Positions 8,754-16,500 of a DNA stretch of 64,000 nucleotides are shown piece by piece. The translations under genes were made by a program, and so were the position numbers. Below the pieces are notes generated by a model. That model made no database searches. It was not told where the DNA came from and saw nothing but the letters and a program-made list of their open reading frames with translations. Each line of letters starts with the position of its first letter. Positions within the stretch are counted from its first letter, which is position 1. This stretch comes from Kumtagia sp963839725 (GTDB lineage Bacteria; Pseudomonadota; Alphaproteobacteria; Rhizobiales; Rhizobiaceae): contig CAWIWT010000031.1 of the NCBI GenBank assembly GCA_963839725.1, positions 62,001 through 126,000 of the forward strand. Direction: 5' to 3'.

Positions 8754-9635
8754 ATGGCATCAATACGGCCAAACCCCGAACCAACGGCCAACGCCGCGCC
8801 GCATCCGTCAAAAGGCGCGCTGGTTTATCGGCAGTCCCTTTGGACGCGGATAACCCATTGGCTGTGGGCGATCAGCCTGTTCTTCCTGCTCCTCTCGGGC
8901 TTGCAAATCTTCAACGCCCATCCGACGCTCTATATCGGCGACCAATCCGGATTCGGCTTCGACAACGAAGTGCTGGCGATGGGTTCCGCCAACACCGAGA
9001 CGGGTCCAAAAGGCTACACGCGGATTTTTGGCAGAACATTTGAGACGTCCGGCGTGCTAGGCATGTCGTGGCAGGGTGCGCAGGCGGTTCAACGCGGCTT
9101 TCCGGCCTGGGCGACAATACCCTCGTACCAGGACCTTGCAACGGGCCGCATCGTGCATTTCTTTTTTGCCTGGATGCTTTCCGCAACGCTGATCCTTTGG
9201 CTTGTTGGCAGCCTCCTGAACGGCCATCTTGTGCGCGATCTCGTGCCGAGATTGGCGGACATGACCAATCTTCGGCGCGATATCGCGGATCATCTCAAAC
9301 TGCGGTTTCACCATGTGCGTGAGTACAACACGCTGCAGCGGCTGGCCTATGCAGGCGTATTGTTCGTGCTCTTCCCGCTGATGATCGCGACAGGGCTTGC
9401 CATGTCGCCGACCATGAACGCCGCCCTGCCCTGGCTTCCTGAACTTCTCGGTGGGCGGCAGACGGCACGAACGATCCATTTCGCGGCGATGGTCCTGCTT
9501 GTCGGCTTTTTCGTCATTCACATCGCGATGATCCTTGCCGCCGGGCCGTTCAACGAGCTGCGCTCCATTGTCACCGGCTGGTATCGCACCGATCCTCCGA
9601 CACCCGGTGAAGCGTCAATCGAGCGGAGGTCGTGA
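8754..9635 (+). CDS. Cytochrome b561-type membrane subunit (b-type haem)
   Basis: 293 residues with four main membrane helices. Histidines placed for haem b binding are seen in RITHWLW, GRIVHFFFAWM, RTIHFAAM and FFVIHIAM, the layout of cytochrome b561/formate-dehydrogenase-gamma-like subunits. A long insert after helix 1 (about residues 50-125) should face the periplasm. The stop lies immediately before the downstream molybdoenzyme start, so the two make an operon in which this subunit would pass electrons between the quinone pool and the exported molybdoprotein. That coupling is inferred from gene order. Confidence 0.85.
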   Translation: MASIRPNPEPTANAAPHPSKGALVYRQSLWTRITHWLWAISLFFLLLSGLQIFNAHPTLYIGDQSGFGFDNEVLAMGSANTETGPKGYTRIFGRTFETSGVLGMSWQGAQAVQRGFPAWATIPSYQDLATGRIVHFFFAWMLSATLILWLVGSLLNGHLVRDLVPRLADMTNLRRDIADHLKLRFHHVREYNTLQRLAYAGVLFVLFPLMIATGLAMSPTMNAALPWLPELLGGRQTARTIHFAAMVLLVGFFVIHIAMILAAGPFNELRSIVTGWYRTDPPTPGEASIERRS

Positions 9636-9637
9636 CG

Positions 9638-10426
9638 ATGCGTAGCCTTCACATCAATCGCCGCCGCTTCCTGACTGGCTCCGGGATTGCCGCATCCGGG
9701 CTCCTGCTCTCGGGCTGCGACGTGTTCGACGGACTTGAGCGCGACGGCGGTGTGCGCGACGTTCTGGAAAGCGCCAACAGCCTCACCTACCGCGTGCAGC
9801 GGCTGCTTGCCGGGCGCGACTCGCTGGCGCAAGAGTTCTCGGAAGCCGACATCCGGCAGCCGCAAAAGCCTAACGGCGTCACCGCGCCGGACGATTCGGT
9901 CTACAAGGCACTCCTGTCGCGCAATTTCGCAGACTGGCGGCTGGAGGTCGGCGGCCTTGTCGAGAACCCGCTGTCGCTGTCGCGCGACCAGCTGCTGGCG
10001 ATGCCCTCGCGCACGCAGATCACCCGACACGATTGTGTGGAAGGCTGGAGTTGCATCGCCAAATGGACCGGCGTGCCGTTGGCGCTCGTGCTCGATACAG
10101 CCAGGGTCAAGCCCGAAGCGCGGTACTGCGTGTTCCAGTGCCTCGATACCATCGAGAGCGGCCTGTCGGGCGAGGTGAAATATTACGGTGCGATCGACCT
10201 GATCGACGCGCGCCACCCGCAAACCATTCTGGCCTACGGCCTGAACGGCAAGCCGCTGCCAGTGGAAAACGGCGCACCGTTGCGGGTGCGCGTCGAGCGC
10301 CAACTCGGCTACAAGATGCCGAAATACATTCATCGGATCGAGCTGGTCGACAGCTTCGCCGCAATCGGCCTAGGCAAGGGCGGCTATTGGGAAGACCGCG
10401 GCTATGACTGGTTCGGCGGGATTTGA
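9638..10426 (+). CDS. Exported molybdopterin-dependent oxidoreductase (sulfite oxidase fold)
   Basis: 262 residues from ATG 9638, which has GGAGG at 8 bases; a GTG at 9632 is too close to that site. The N-terminus has a twin-arginine signal (NRRRFLTG) and then a lipobox-like LLLSGC with Cys27, so the protein may be exported folded by Tat and kept as a lipoprotein. The body has the sulfite oxidase/MsrP-like molybdopterin fold; HDCVEGWSCIAKWTG contains the cysteine expected to bind molybdenum (Cys133). YGLNGKPLPVENGAPLRVRV is also typical. The substrate is unknown: the partner is a cytochrome b, not MsrQ, so methionine sulfoxide reduction cannot be assumed. Confidence 0.85.
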   Translation: MRSLHINRRRFLTGSGIAASGLLLSGCDVFDGLERDGGVRDVLESANSLTYRVQRLLAGRDSLAQEFSEADIRQPQKPNGVTAPDDSVYKALLSRNFADWRLEVGGLVENPLSLSRDQLLAMPSRTQITRHDCVEGWSCIAKWTGVPLALVLDTARVKPEARYCVFQCLDTIESGLSGEVKYYGAIDLIDARHPQTILAYGLNGKPLPVENGAPLRVRVERQLGYKMPKYIHRIELVDSFAAIGLGKGGYWEDRGYDWFGGI

Positions 10427-10440
10427 ACGCTAAGCAGCTA

Positions 10441-11430
10441 TCATGCGACCTTGTCGAGCAGCGGTCTCAAATCCTCATGAATGTCCGGCGACATCTCTTT
10501 GACAAACTTGAGCAGTTCGCGCTCGTTGTCGTGCAACTCACCGTCCTTGCCGATCTGATCGGCCAGCCATTTTGCCTCCGCAGCATCGATCTGCTCGGCG
10601 GATGCGGACTTGGCCGCGTTCAGCGCATTGCGTTCCGCGAAGGCGGCGTCCAGACCATCGCCGCGCTGGTAGGCATCGCGGAATCCACTGAGACCGCCTG
10701 AAATCATGCGGCTGAAGAAGCCGCCCAAGCCGCCGCCGGGGCTGTCGAGGAAGGCGCTCTGCTTTAGCGCTTCCTCGCGGCTTGGAGCCGTGTAGCCCGA
10801 AGCACACAGCATCGAATTGGCAATCGCCTTGACGAAAAGATCTGTCCAGGAAGGATCGTTGGCTGCAGTTGCCGTACGATCGTTCAGCATGAACAGAATC
10901 TCGGCCTCGGCGCGCGTAACCCCGATATTGGCCTCGCCGCCAGCCGCAAAAAGGATGCGGCGCATCAGACCGACCTCTGCCTTGCTGACGCGGCCCGGCT
11001 CAAGCTCGCGACCATCGGCCAGCGGGCCTGACCCATTGAGCACCGCATCGGCAACCTGCTTGAGCGCGTAGGACGACAGCGACGACGGCGCCGAACGCGC
11101 CTTCTCCAGTAGTCTCACCAGCAACTCCAGTTCGGTGCTCGTATCCACCTTGCCATTATGTGAGATCGCGTTGATCAGCCACTCGCTGGTCTCCTGCGAA
11201 ACATAGCCTTCAGGCTGCTCCTGGTAGAGGACGTAATCCGTGAGGGCTTCCAGAAAGAACAACGTCCATTCCTGGCATTTCGTGCCATGCGAAGCGTCCA
11301 GCGCGAAAAGTGATTCGGCCTCGGCGCGAGAAACGAGGCCATCCTGGAAGACTTCGCGGCGCAGGCGCAGCACATCTTCCGCGTTGATTTTTTTGGTGGA
11401 CGCCATATTCGCGAGCAAGTTCATCGCCAT
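10441..11430 (-). CDS. Hypothetical protein made of two similar halves (TerB-like helices?)
   Basis: 329 residues from an ATG with AGGGA at 5 bases. No named family is recognised. Residues 19-112 and 150-315 look like copies of one unit: SRAEAESLFALD...EWTLFFLEA matches TRAEAEILFMLN...SWTDLFVKA, and WLINAISHNGKVD...ELELL matches WLADQIGKDGELH...ERELL. The second element resembles the DG...E..LL helix pair of TerB-like domains. The second copy carries a glycine-rich insert (about 230-250). No signal or membrane segment is clear. The gene is divergent from the glycine riboswitch leader. Confidence 0.75.
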   Translation of the reverse strand: MAMNLLANMASTKKINAEDVLRLRREVFQDGLVSRAEAESLFALDASHGTKCQEWTLFFLEALTDYVLYQEQPEGYVSQETSEWLINAISHNGKVDTSTELELLVRLLEKARSAPSSLSSYALKQVADAVLNGSGPLADGRELEPGRVSKAEVGLMRRILFAAGGEANIGVTRAEAEILFMLNDRTATAANDPSWTDLFVKAIANSMLCASGYTAPSREEALKQSAFLDSPGGGLGGFFSRMISGGLSGFRDAYQRGDGLDAAFAERNALNAAKSASAEQIDAAEAKWLADQIGKDGELHDNERELLKFVKEMSPDIHEDLRPLLDKVA

Positions 11431-11503
11431 GATTGTCCCTCATTTTCCCCAGTTTCAGCCGCGCAAACGCCGGTCGAATTGCGGAATTTGTAACAAATCA
11501 TCT

Positions 11504-11537
11504 TTGACATTCCGCAAATGCATTTGGTTAGCAAAAT
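11504..11537 (+). promoter_or_regulatory. Candidate promoter of the glycine cleavage operon
   Basis: TTGACA at 11504-11509 is a perfect -35 element; an AT-rich stretch around 11527-11537 could supply a poor -10. It lies about 115 bases upstream of the riboswitch. A 12-base palindrome CAAATGCATTTG (11515-11526) sits in the spacer and could bind a regulator. Inference from position only. Confidence 0.35.
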
Positions 11538-11649
11538 GCCTACGCCGGTGGACTGCCGCTGCTCCGGACAAACCGGGGTTTCGCGGAGGTGACATTGGCG
11601 ATCACATCGACTATGGTCGCGGCGTCCAAGGCTCGAAAGGGTCTTACCG

Positions 11650-11835
11650 TTTGCGGGAGAGAGCAGCGCTGCTGCCGCCGAAGGGGAAATCGCCCGAAAT
11701 CTCTCAGGCAAAAGAACCGTAACCGGAACGGACACTCTGGAAAGTCGGGGCCGAAAACCCCGCGCCGAAGGTGTAAGCGCCGCTGACAGAGTTCCGGCTG
11801 CGCGAGTCTCTCAGGCTTCAGACAGAGGGGCACCA
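11650..11835 (+). ncRNA. Tandem glycine riboswitch (two aptamers)
   Basis: Two successive aptamers match the glycine riboswitch core. The first (about 11653-11743) has GCGGGAGAGA, GCCGCCGAAGGGG and ATCTCTCAGGCAAAAG. The second (about 11744-11835) has GCGCCGAAGGTGTAAGCGCC and AGTCTCTCAGGCTTCAGACA. The short linker between them is typical of tandem glycine switches. They end about 45 bases before gcvT. In known cases glycine binding turns expression of the cleavage operon on, so excess glycine is burned. No clear terminator is seen after the second aptamer, so control may act on translation. Confidence 0.93.
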
Positions 11836-11879
11836 TAGGGCCGTCTTGAGCGGCCGGATGCGTGCGCTCTGGAGAAGCA

Positions 11880-12980
11880 ATGACTGACATCGGCCCCAAC
11901 AAGCTTCCACTCGAAGATTTGCATCAGGCTGCAGGCGCGCGCTTTGGCGCGTTCGCCGGATGGTCGATGCCGTTGACCTATCCGGCCGGCGTGATGAAGG
12001 AGCACCTTCATACACGCGAGCGCGCCGGGCTGTTCGACATCTCTCATATGAAACTGTTCAAGGTCGAAGGATCTGGAGCGGCCGCCCTGTTGTCGAGGGC
12101 CTGTCCGCTAGATGCGGACGCGCTTGACGAGCGGCAGTCCAAATACACCTTCTTCCTCACCCAAGCTGCCAGCATCATTGATGACCTGATCATCACGCGG
12201 CTCGGCCCTGCCCGCTTCATGGTCGTGGCGAACGCCGGGAATGCGGCAAAGGATGAAGCGCATCTGAGGACCCTCGCCACCGGGTTCGACTGCACGGTCA
12301 CGCCGCTAGACCGCGTGTTCCTGGCCATTCAGGGACCGGACGCCTGGGCGGCTCTGGCACGCGCCGGAATCGAGACCGGCTCTCTGACCTTTATGACGGG
12401 CTTCGAGCCAAAGCCTGACTGGTTCATGAGCCGCTCCGGCTATACCGGAGAGGATGGGTTCGAGATTGGCCTGCCTGTAATCGAAGCGCGGGACCTCGTG
12501 GCAAAGCTGCTTGCCGATGATCGTGTCATGTGGATCGGGCTCGCCGCCCGCGACAGCCTGCGGCTTGAGGCCGGGCTCTGTCTTCATGGTCAGGACATTT
12601 CCGAGGAAACGACCCCGGTTGCCGCCGGTTTGCTTTGGGCGATCCCGAAATCAGTGCGGGTAAGTGGCGATTTTGTCGGCGCGGATGCCTTCAACAGGGC
12701 GCTCGCGCTTGGCGCCGCGGAGAAGCGTGTCGGCCTGAAGCCGGACGGCAAGCTGCCGGTGCGCGCCGGCGCCTCGCTGACCGACGAGGCCGGCAACGAC
12801 GTCGGGCGCGTGACCAGCGGCGGCTTCGGACCGTCTGTCGGGCATCCGGTCGCAATGGGCTATGTAGCGGCGTCGCTCGCCACGCCCGGCACCCGCGTCT
12901 TCGCCGATGTCCGTGGCACCAAGATCCCCGTCGATGTCCACTCCCTCCCCTTCACCCCACATCGCTATCGCAAAGGATAA
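11880..12980 (+). CDS. gcvT: Glycine cleavage system T protein (aminomethyltransferase)
   Basis: Transfers the methylene group from the aminomethyl-lipoyl H protein to tetrahydrofolate, releasing ammonia. 366 residues from ATG 11880 with GGAG at 5 bases, just after the riboswitch. The N-terminal folate-binding region has GARFGAFAGWSMPLTY and FDISHMKLFKV; later RSGYTGEDGFEI and the C-terminal barrel with PVRAGASLTDEAGN...GRVTSGGFGPS. The stop is five bases before gcvH, so T, H and P form one operon. Confidence 0.96.
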   Translation: MTDIGPNKLPLEDLHQAAGARFGAFAGWSMPLTYPAGVMKEHLHTRERAGLFDISHMKLFKVEGSGAAALLSRACPLDADALDERQSKYTFFLTQAASIIDDLIITRLGPARFMVVANAGNAAKDEAHLRTLATGFDCTVTPLDRVFLAIQGPDAWAALARAGIETGSLTFMTGFEPKPDWFMSRSGYTGEDGFEIGLPVIEARDLVAKLLADDRVMWIGLAARDSLRLEAGLCLHGQDISEETTPVAAGLLWAIPKSVRVSGDFVGADAFNRALALGAAEKRVGLKPDGKLPVRAGASLTDEAGNDVGRVTSGGFGPSVGHPVAMGYVAASLATPGTRVFADVRGTKIPVDVHSLPFTPHRYRKG

Positions 12981-12985
12981 GCCCT

Positions 12986-13354
12986 ATGGCGCAAGTCTAT
13001 TACACCGAAGATCACGAATGGCTCCGCGTCGAGGGCGATACCGCGACGGTTGGCATCACTAACTATGCGCAGGAGCAGCTCGGCGATCTCGTCTTCGTCG
13101 AGCTGCCGGAAGCCGGCCGCAAGATGAAGAAGGGCGATGTGGCGGTTGTGGTGGAGTCGGTGAAGGCTGCTTCGGATGTCTACGCGCCAGTGGATGGCGA
13201 GATCGTGGATTCGAATTCCACGCTGTCGTCCGACCCGGCGCTCGTCAACTCTTCGGCTGCCGGTGACGGCTGGCTCTGGAAAATGAAGCTCGCCGACAAG
13301 AGCCAGCTCGACGGGCTGATGGACGAGGCCGCCTATACGAAGATGATCGGCTGA
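12986..13354 (+). CDS. gcvH: Glycine cleavage system H protein (lipoyl carrier)
   Basis: 122 residues, the normal length. It carries the aminomethyl group between the P, T and L proteins on a lipoyl arm. The lipoylated lysine is Lys60 in VVVESVKAASDVYAPV; HEWLRVEGDTATVGITNYAQ at the N-terminus is also conserved. It sits five bases after gcvT and eight before gcvP. The L protein (lipoamide dehydrogenase) is not in the window and is usually shared with other dehydrogenases. Confidence 0.97.
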   Translation: MAQVYYTEDHEWLRVEGDTATVGITNYAQEQLGDLVFVELPEAGRKMKKGDVAVVVESVKAASDVYAPVDGEIVDSNSTLSSDPALVNSSAAGDGWLWKMKLADKSQLDGLMDEAAYTKMIG

Positions 13355-13362
13355 GGTTTGCC

Positions 13363-16173
13363 ATGACAGAAAAATCCGAATTTGCGGGCCGTCATGTAGG
13401 CCCTCGCGCCGCCGAAACCCGTGCCATGCTGGCCTCGCTCGGTGTACCCTCGCTCGAAACGCTGATCTCGCAGACCGTGCCGAACAGGATCCGTCTCGGC
13501 CGCCCGCTCGACCTGCCGGCTCCCGCGACCGAAGCCGAGGCGCTGGCCGAACTCGCCGAGAAGATGTCGGCAAACAAGGTTCTGAAGAGCTTCGTTGGCC
13601 TCGGCTATCACGGCACGCATGTGCCGCCAGTCATCCTGCGCAATATGTTCGAGAACCCGGCTTGGTATACGGCTTACACGCCCTATCAGGCCGAGATCAG
13701 CCAGGGCCGTTTGGAAATGTTGTTCAATTTCCAGACCTTCGTAACTGAACTTACTGGTCTTCCCGTCGCGTCTGCCTCCTTGCTGGATGAGGCGACTGCG
13801 CTCGCCGAGGCGGTCGGCATTGCCTTCCGCCATCACAAGGAAAGGCGCACCCGCATAGCCTTCGCCAACCAGCTGCATCCGCAGACGCGGGACGTTGTGG
13901 AGACCCGCGCCGAGCCGCTCGGCATCGATGTGGACGGCGACATTGTCGACGAAAACACAGCCGCGTTGGTCGTTGCCTGGCCAGACACCTACGGCGTCTA
14001 TGGCGATCACAGCGCCAAGATCGCCGAGGCCAAGGCCGTCGGCGCGGTCGTGATCTTCGTCGCCGATCCGCTTGCTTTGACCATCATGCAGACACCAGCC
14101 AGCCTGGGCGCCGAGATTGCCGTCGGTTCCATGCAACGCTTTGGCGTGCCGATCGGCTTCGGCGGACCGCATGCAGCCTACTGCGCGGTTTCAGACAAGC
14201 TGACCCGCCTGATGCCCGGCCGCCTCGTCGGCCAGTCGGTCGATACCAAGGGCCGCCCCGGCTACCGGCTCGCGCTGCAGACGCGTGAGCAGCATATCCG
14301 CCGCGACAAGGCGACCTCCAACATCTGCACCGCGCAGGCTCTACTCGCCAATATGGCGACGGCCTATGCGATCTGGCACGGCCCGGAAGGCCTGCAGGCG
14401 ATCGCCAATCATGTGCACCAACTGGCGTCGCGCCTGGCGGCTGCCTTGCACGAGAAGGGCTTCACCGTGCTGGGCAAGGAGCGCTTCGATACTGTCACGG
14501 TCGAGTTGAAAGGCGCCGCGAAGGCGAAAGCCAAGGAGGCACAGAAGGATGGCCGCCTGCTGCGCATGGTGAATGCCGACCTGGTTGGCATCTGCTTCGA
14601 CGAAACCTCAACCGAGGCCGACCTGCAAGCGATCGCCGCCCTGTTCGGCGCGGCAGTTCCGGCTGAAGGCAAGCGCCGTCTGCCGGGCAAGCCGCGCGAG
14701 CTGATGGGCTTCCTGTCGCAGCCGGCATTTCATGAGAACCGTTCCGAGACGGACATGATGCGCTATCTGCGCAAGCTGGCCGACAAGGACCTGGCGCTGG
14801 ACCGCACGATGATCCCGCTCGGTTCCTGTACGATGAAGCTGAACGCGGCTGCGGAAATGATTCCGGTCACCTGGCCCAGCGTCTCCAACCTGCACCCGTT
14901 TGCGCCCAAGGCTCAGTCCAAGGGCTACAAGTCGATGACGGACGACCTGGAGCGTTGGCTGGCAGAAATCACCGGCTTCCATGCTGTCTCCCTGCAGCCG
15001 AACGCCGGCAGCCAGGGGGAATATGCAGGTCTGCTGGCGATCCGCCGCTACCACCAGTCACGCGGGGAGGCGCAGCGCACGATCTGTCTGATCCCCTCCT
15101 CCGCGCACGGCACCAATCCGGCGAGTGCCGCAATGGCAGGCATGGATGTTGTTGTCGTCAATTGCACCGAGAGCGGCGACATCGACATGGACGACATGCG
15201 GGCGAAGGTAACCCAGCATGCCGCCAATCTGGCAGCGCTCATGATCACTTACCCGTCAACGCATGGCGTGTTCGAGGAGGGCGTCAAGGATCTCACCCAG
15301 CTGATCCATGACAATGGCGGCCAGGTCTATCTCGACGGCGCGAACCTCAACGCGCTGGTCGGCTTGGCGCGTCCGGGCGACATCGGCGGCGACGTCTGCC
15401 ATATGAACCTGCACAAGACCTTCTGCATCCCACATGGCGGGGGCGGCCCGGGTGTCGGCCCGATTGGCGTTGCCAAGCATCTTGCGCCGTTCCTGCCCGG
15501 TCATATCGACCATGGCACCGAACATCCGGTGTCGGCTGCTCCTTATGGCAGCGCGTCGATCCTGCCGATTACCTGGATGTATATCCGCATGATGGGTGCG
15601 GTGGGCCTCAAGCAGGCAACGGAAATGGCGATCCTCAATGCGAACTATGTCGCTGTTCGGCTCAAGGACCACTATCCGGTTCTCTACAAGGGCCGTGGCG
15701 ACCGTGTGGCGCATGAGTGCATCCTTGACACACGGGTGCTGAAGGATCGCGCCGGTATCAGCGTAGAGGATGTCGCGAAGCGCCTGATCGACTACGGTTT
15801 CCACGCGCCGACCATGTCCTGGCCGGTTGCCGGCACGCTGATGGTCGAGCCGACGGAATCCGAGCCGAAGCGCGAACTGGACCGCTTCTGCGAGGCGATG
15901 ATCGCTATCGCCAAGGAAGCCGAGAAGGTCGCCAAGGGCGAATGGCCGAAGGATGACAATCCGCTGGTCAACGCGCCGCACACGGCAACCGAGACGCTCG
16001 CCGGCGATTGGTCGCATCCCTATTCTCGGCTCGAGGCTGCCTACCCTGCGTCGGATCCGGACTTCGCCGCCAAATATTGGCCGCCGGTTTCGCGCATCGA
16101 CAACGTCGCGGGCGATCGAAACTTGGTCTGCTCATGCCCGCCCGTGTCGGAATACACGGACGCGGCGGAGTAA
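13363..16173 (+). CDS. gcvP: Glycine dehydrogenase (decarboxylating), P protein
   Basis: 936 residues, a single-chain P protein containing both halves that are separate (gcvPA/gcvPB) in some bacteria. It decarboxylates glycine with pyridoxal phosphate and loads the H protein. The cofactor lysine is Lys685 in HMNLHKTFCIPHGGGGPG. Other conserved segments are FVGLGYHGTHVPPVILRN and YTPYQAEISQGRLE near the N-terminus and LGSCTMKLNAAAEM at the start of the second half. Last gene of the glycine-induced operon; no clear terminator with a T run is seen after it. Confidence 0.97.
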   Translation: MTEKSEFAGRHVGPRAAETRAMLASLGVPSLETLISQTVPNRIRLGRPLDLPAPATEAEALAELAEKMSANKVLKSFVGLGYHGTHVPPVILRNMFENPAWYTAYTPYQAEISQGRLEMLFNFQTFVTELTGLPVASASLLDEATALAEAVGIAFRHHKERRTRIAFANQLHPQTRDVVETRAEPLGIDVDGDIVDENTAALVVAWPDTYGVYGDHSAKIAEAKAVGAVVIFVADPLALTIMQTPASLGAEIAVGSMQRFGVPIGFGGPHAAYCAVSDKLTRLMPGRLVGQSVDTKGRPGYRLALQTREQHIRRDKATSNICTAQALLANMATAYAIWHGPEGLQAIANHVHQLASRLAAALHEKGFTVLGKERFDTVTVELKGAAKAKAKEAQKDGRLLRMVNADLVGICFDETSTEADLQAIAALFGAAVPAEGKRRLPGKPRELMGFLSQPAFHENRSETDMMRYLRKLADKDLALDRTMIPLGSCTMKLNAAAEMIPVTWPSVSNLHPFAPKAQSKGYKSMTDDLERWLAEITGFHAVSLQPNAGSQGEYAGLLAIRRYHQSRGEAQRTICLIPSSAHGTNPASAAMAGMDVVVVNCTESGDIDMDDMRAKVTQHAANLAALMITYPSTHGVFEEGVKDLTQLIHDNGGQVYLDGANLNALVGLARPGDIGGDVCHMNLHKTFCIPHGGGGPGVGPIGVAKHLAPFLPGHIDHGTEHPVSAAPYGSASILPITWMYIRMMGAVGLKQATEMAILNANYVAVRLKDHYPVLYKGRGDRVAHECILDTRVLKDRAGISVEDVAKRLIDYGFHAPTMSWPVAGTLMVEPTESEPKRELDRFCEAMIAIAKEAEKVAKGEWPKDDNPLVNAPHTATETLAGDWSHPYSRLEAAYPASDPDFAAKYWPPVSRIDNVAGDRNLVCSCPPVSEYTDAAE

Positions 16174-16500
16174 CAGCGCCCCACTTCTTGGCATGGCTGG
16201 TACGACCAGCCAGCCACGCACATCGGGGCGGCACGGCTATTTAAATTAGCTCGCCGCGCCAATGACTGAAGGATTTTGCCGAAGCTATCTGGCTATCGTC
16301 GGGCTGGCCGTTGCGCTGTTGTCGATGATGATCGACCGCAATTCCGCCATACTAGTCGCCGAGGCGTCAACCGCCGGGTAACCATAGTCAGCGCACAATT
16401 GTCGTTGATAAGCGATTGGAACGAATCGCGAACCTTGTCGCGCAACCCCTTTTCTGTGCAAGTATCCGCTTTGGTATCGAATCACGTGACCGATGGCTTG
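16174..16500. other. gcvP-parE intergenic region
   Basis: Contains a 7-bp perfect hairpin (TGGCTGG/CCAGCCA, 16194-16212) right after gcvP, without a T run, which may be a weak terminator or RNA-stabilising element. A 39-codon open frame (16262-16381) encodes one hydrophobic stretch but has no ribosome site, so it is not called as a gene. The rest presumably holds the parE promoter, which I cannot place. Confidence 0.4.

Noticed and set aside
9638..10426. Calling the molybdoenzyme MsrP and its partner MsrQ
   Set aside because: The partner is a longer b561-type cytochrome and the enzyme has a lipobox; the pair differs from the MsrPQ layout.
16262..16381. 39-codon frame with one hydrophobic stretch before parE
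   Set aside because: No ribosome site and it lies in what should be parE's leader; noted only in the intergenic entry.
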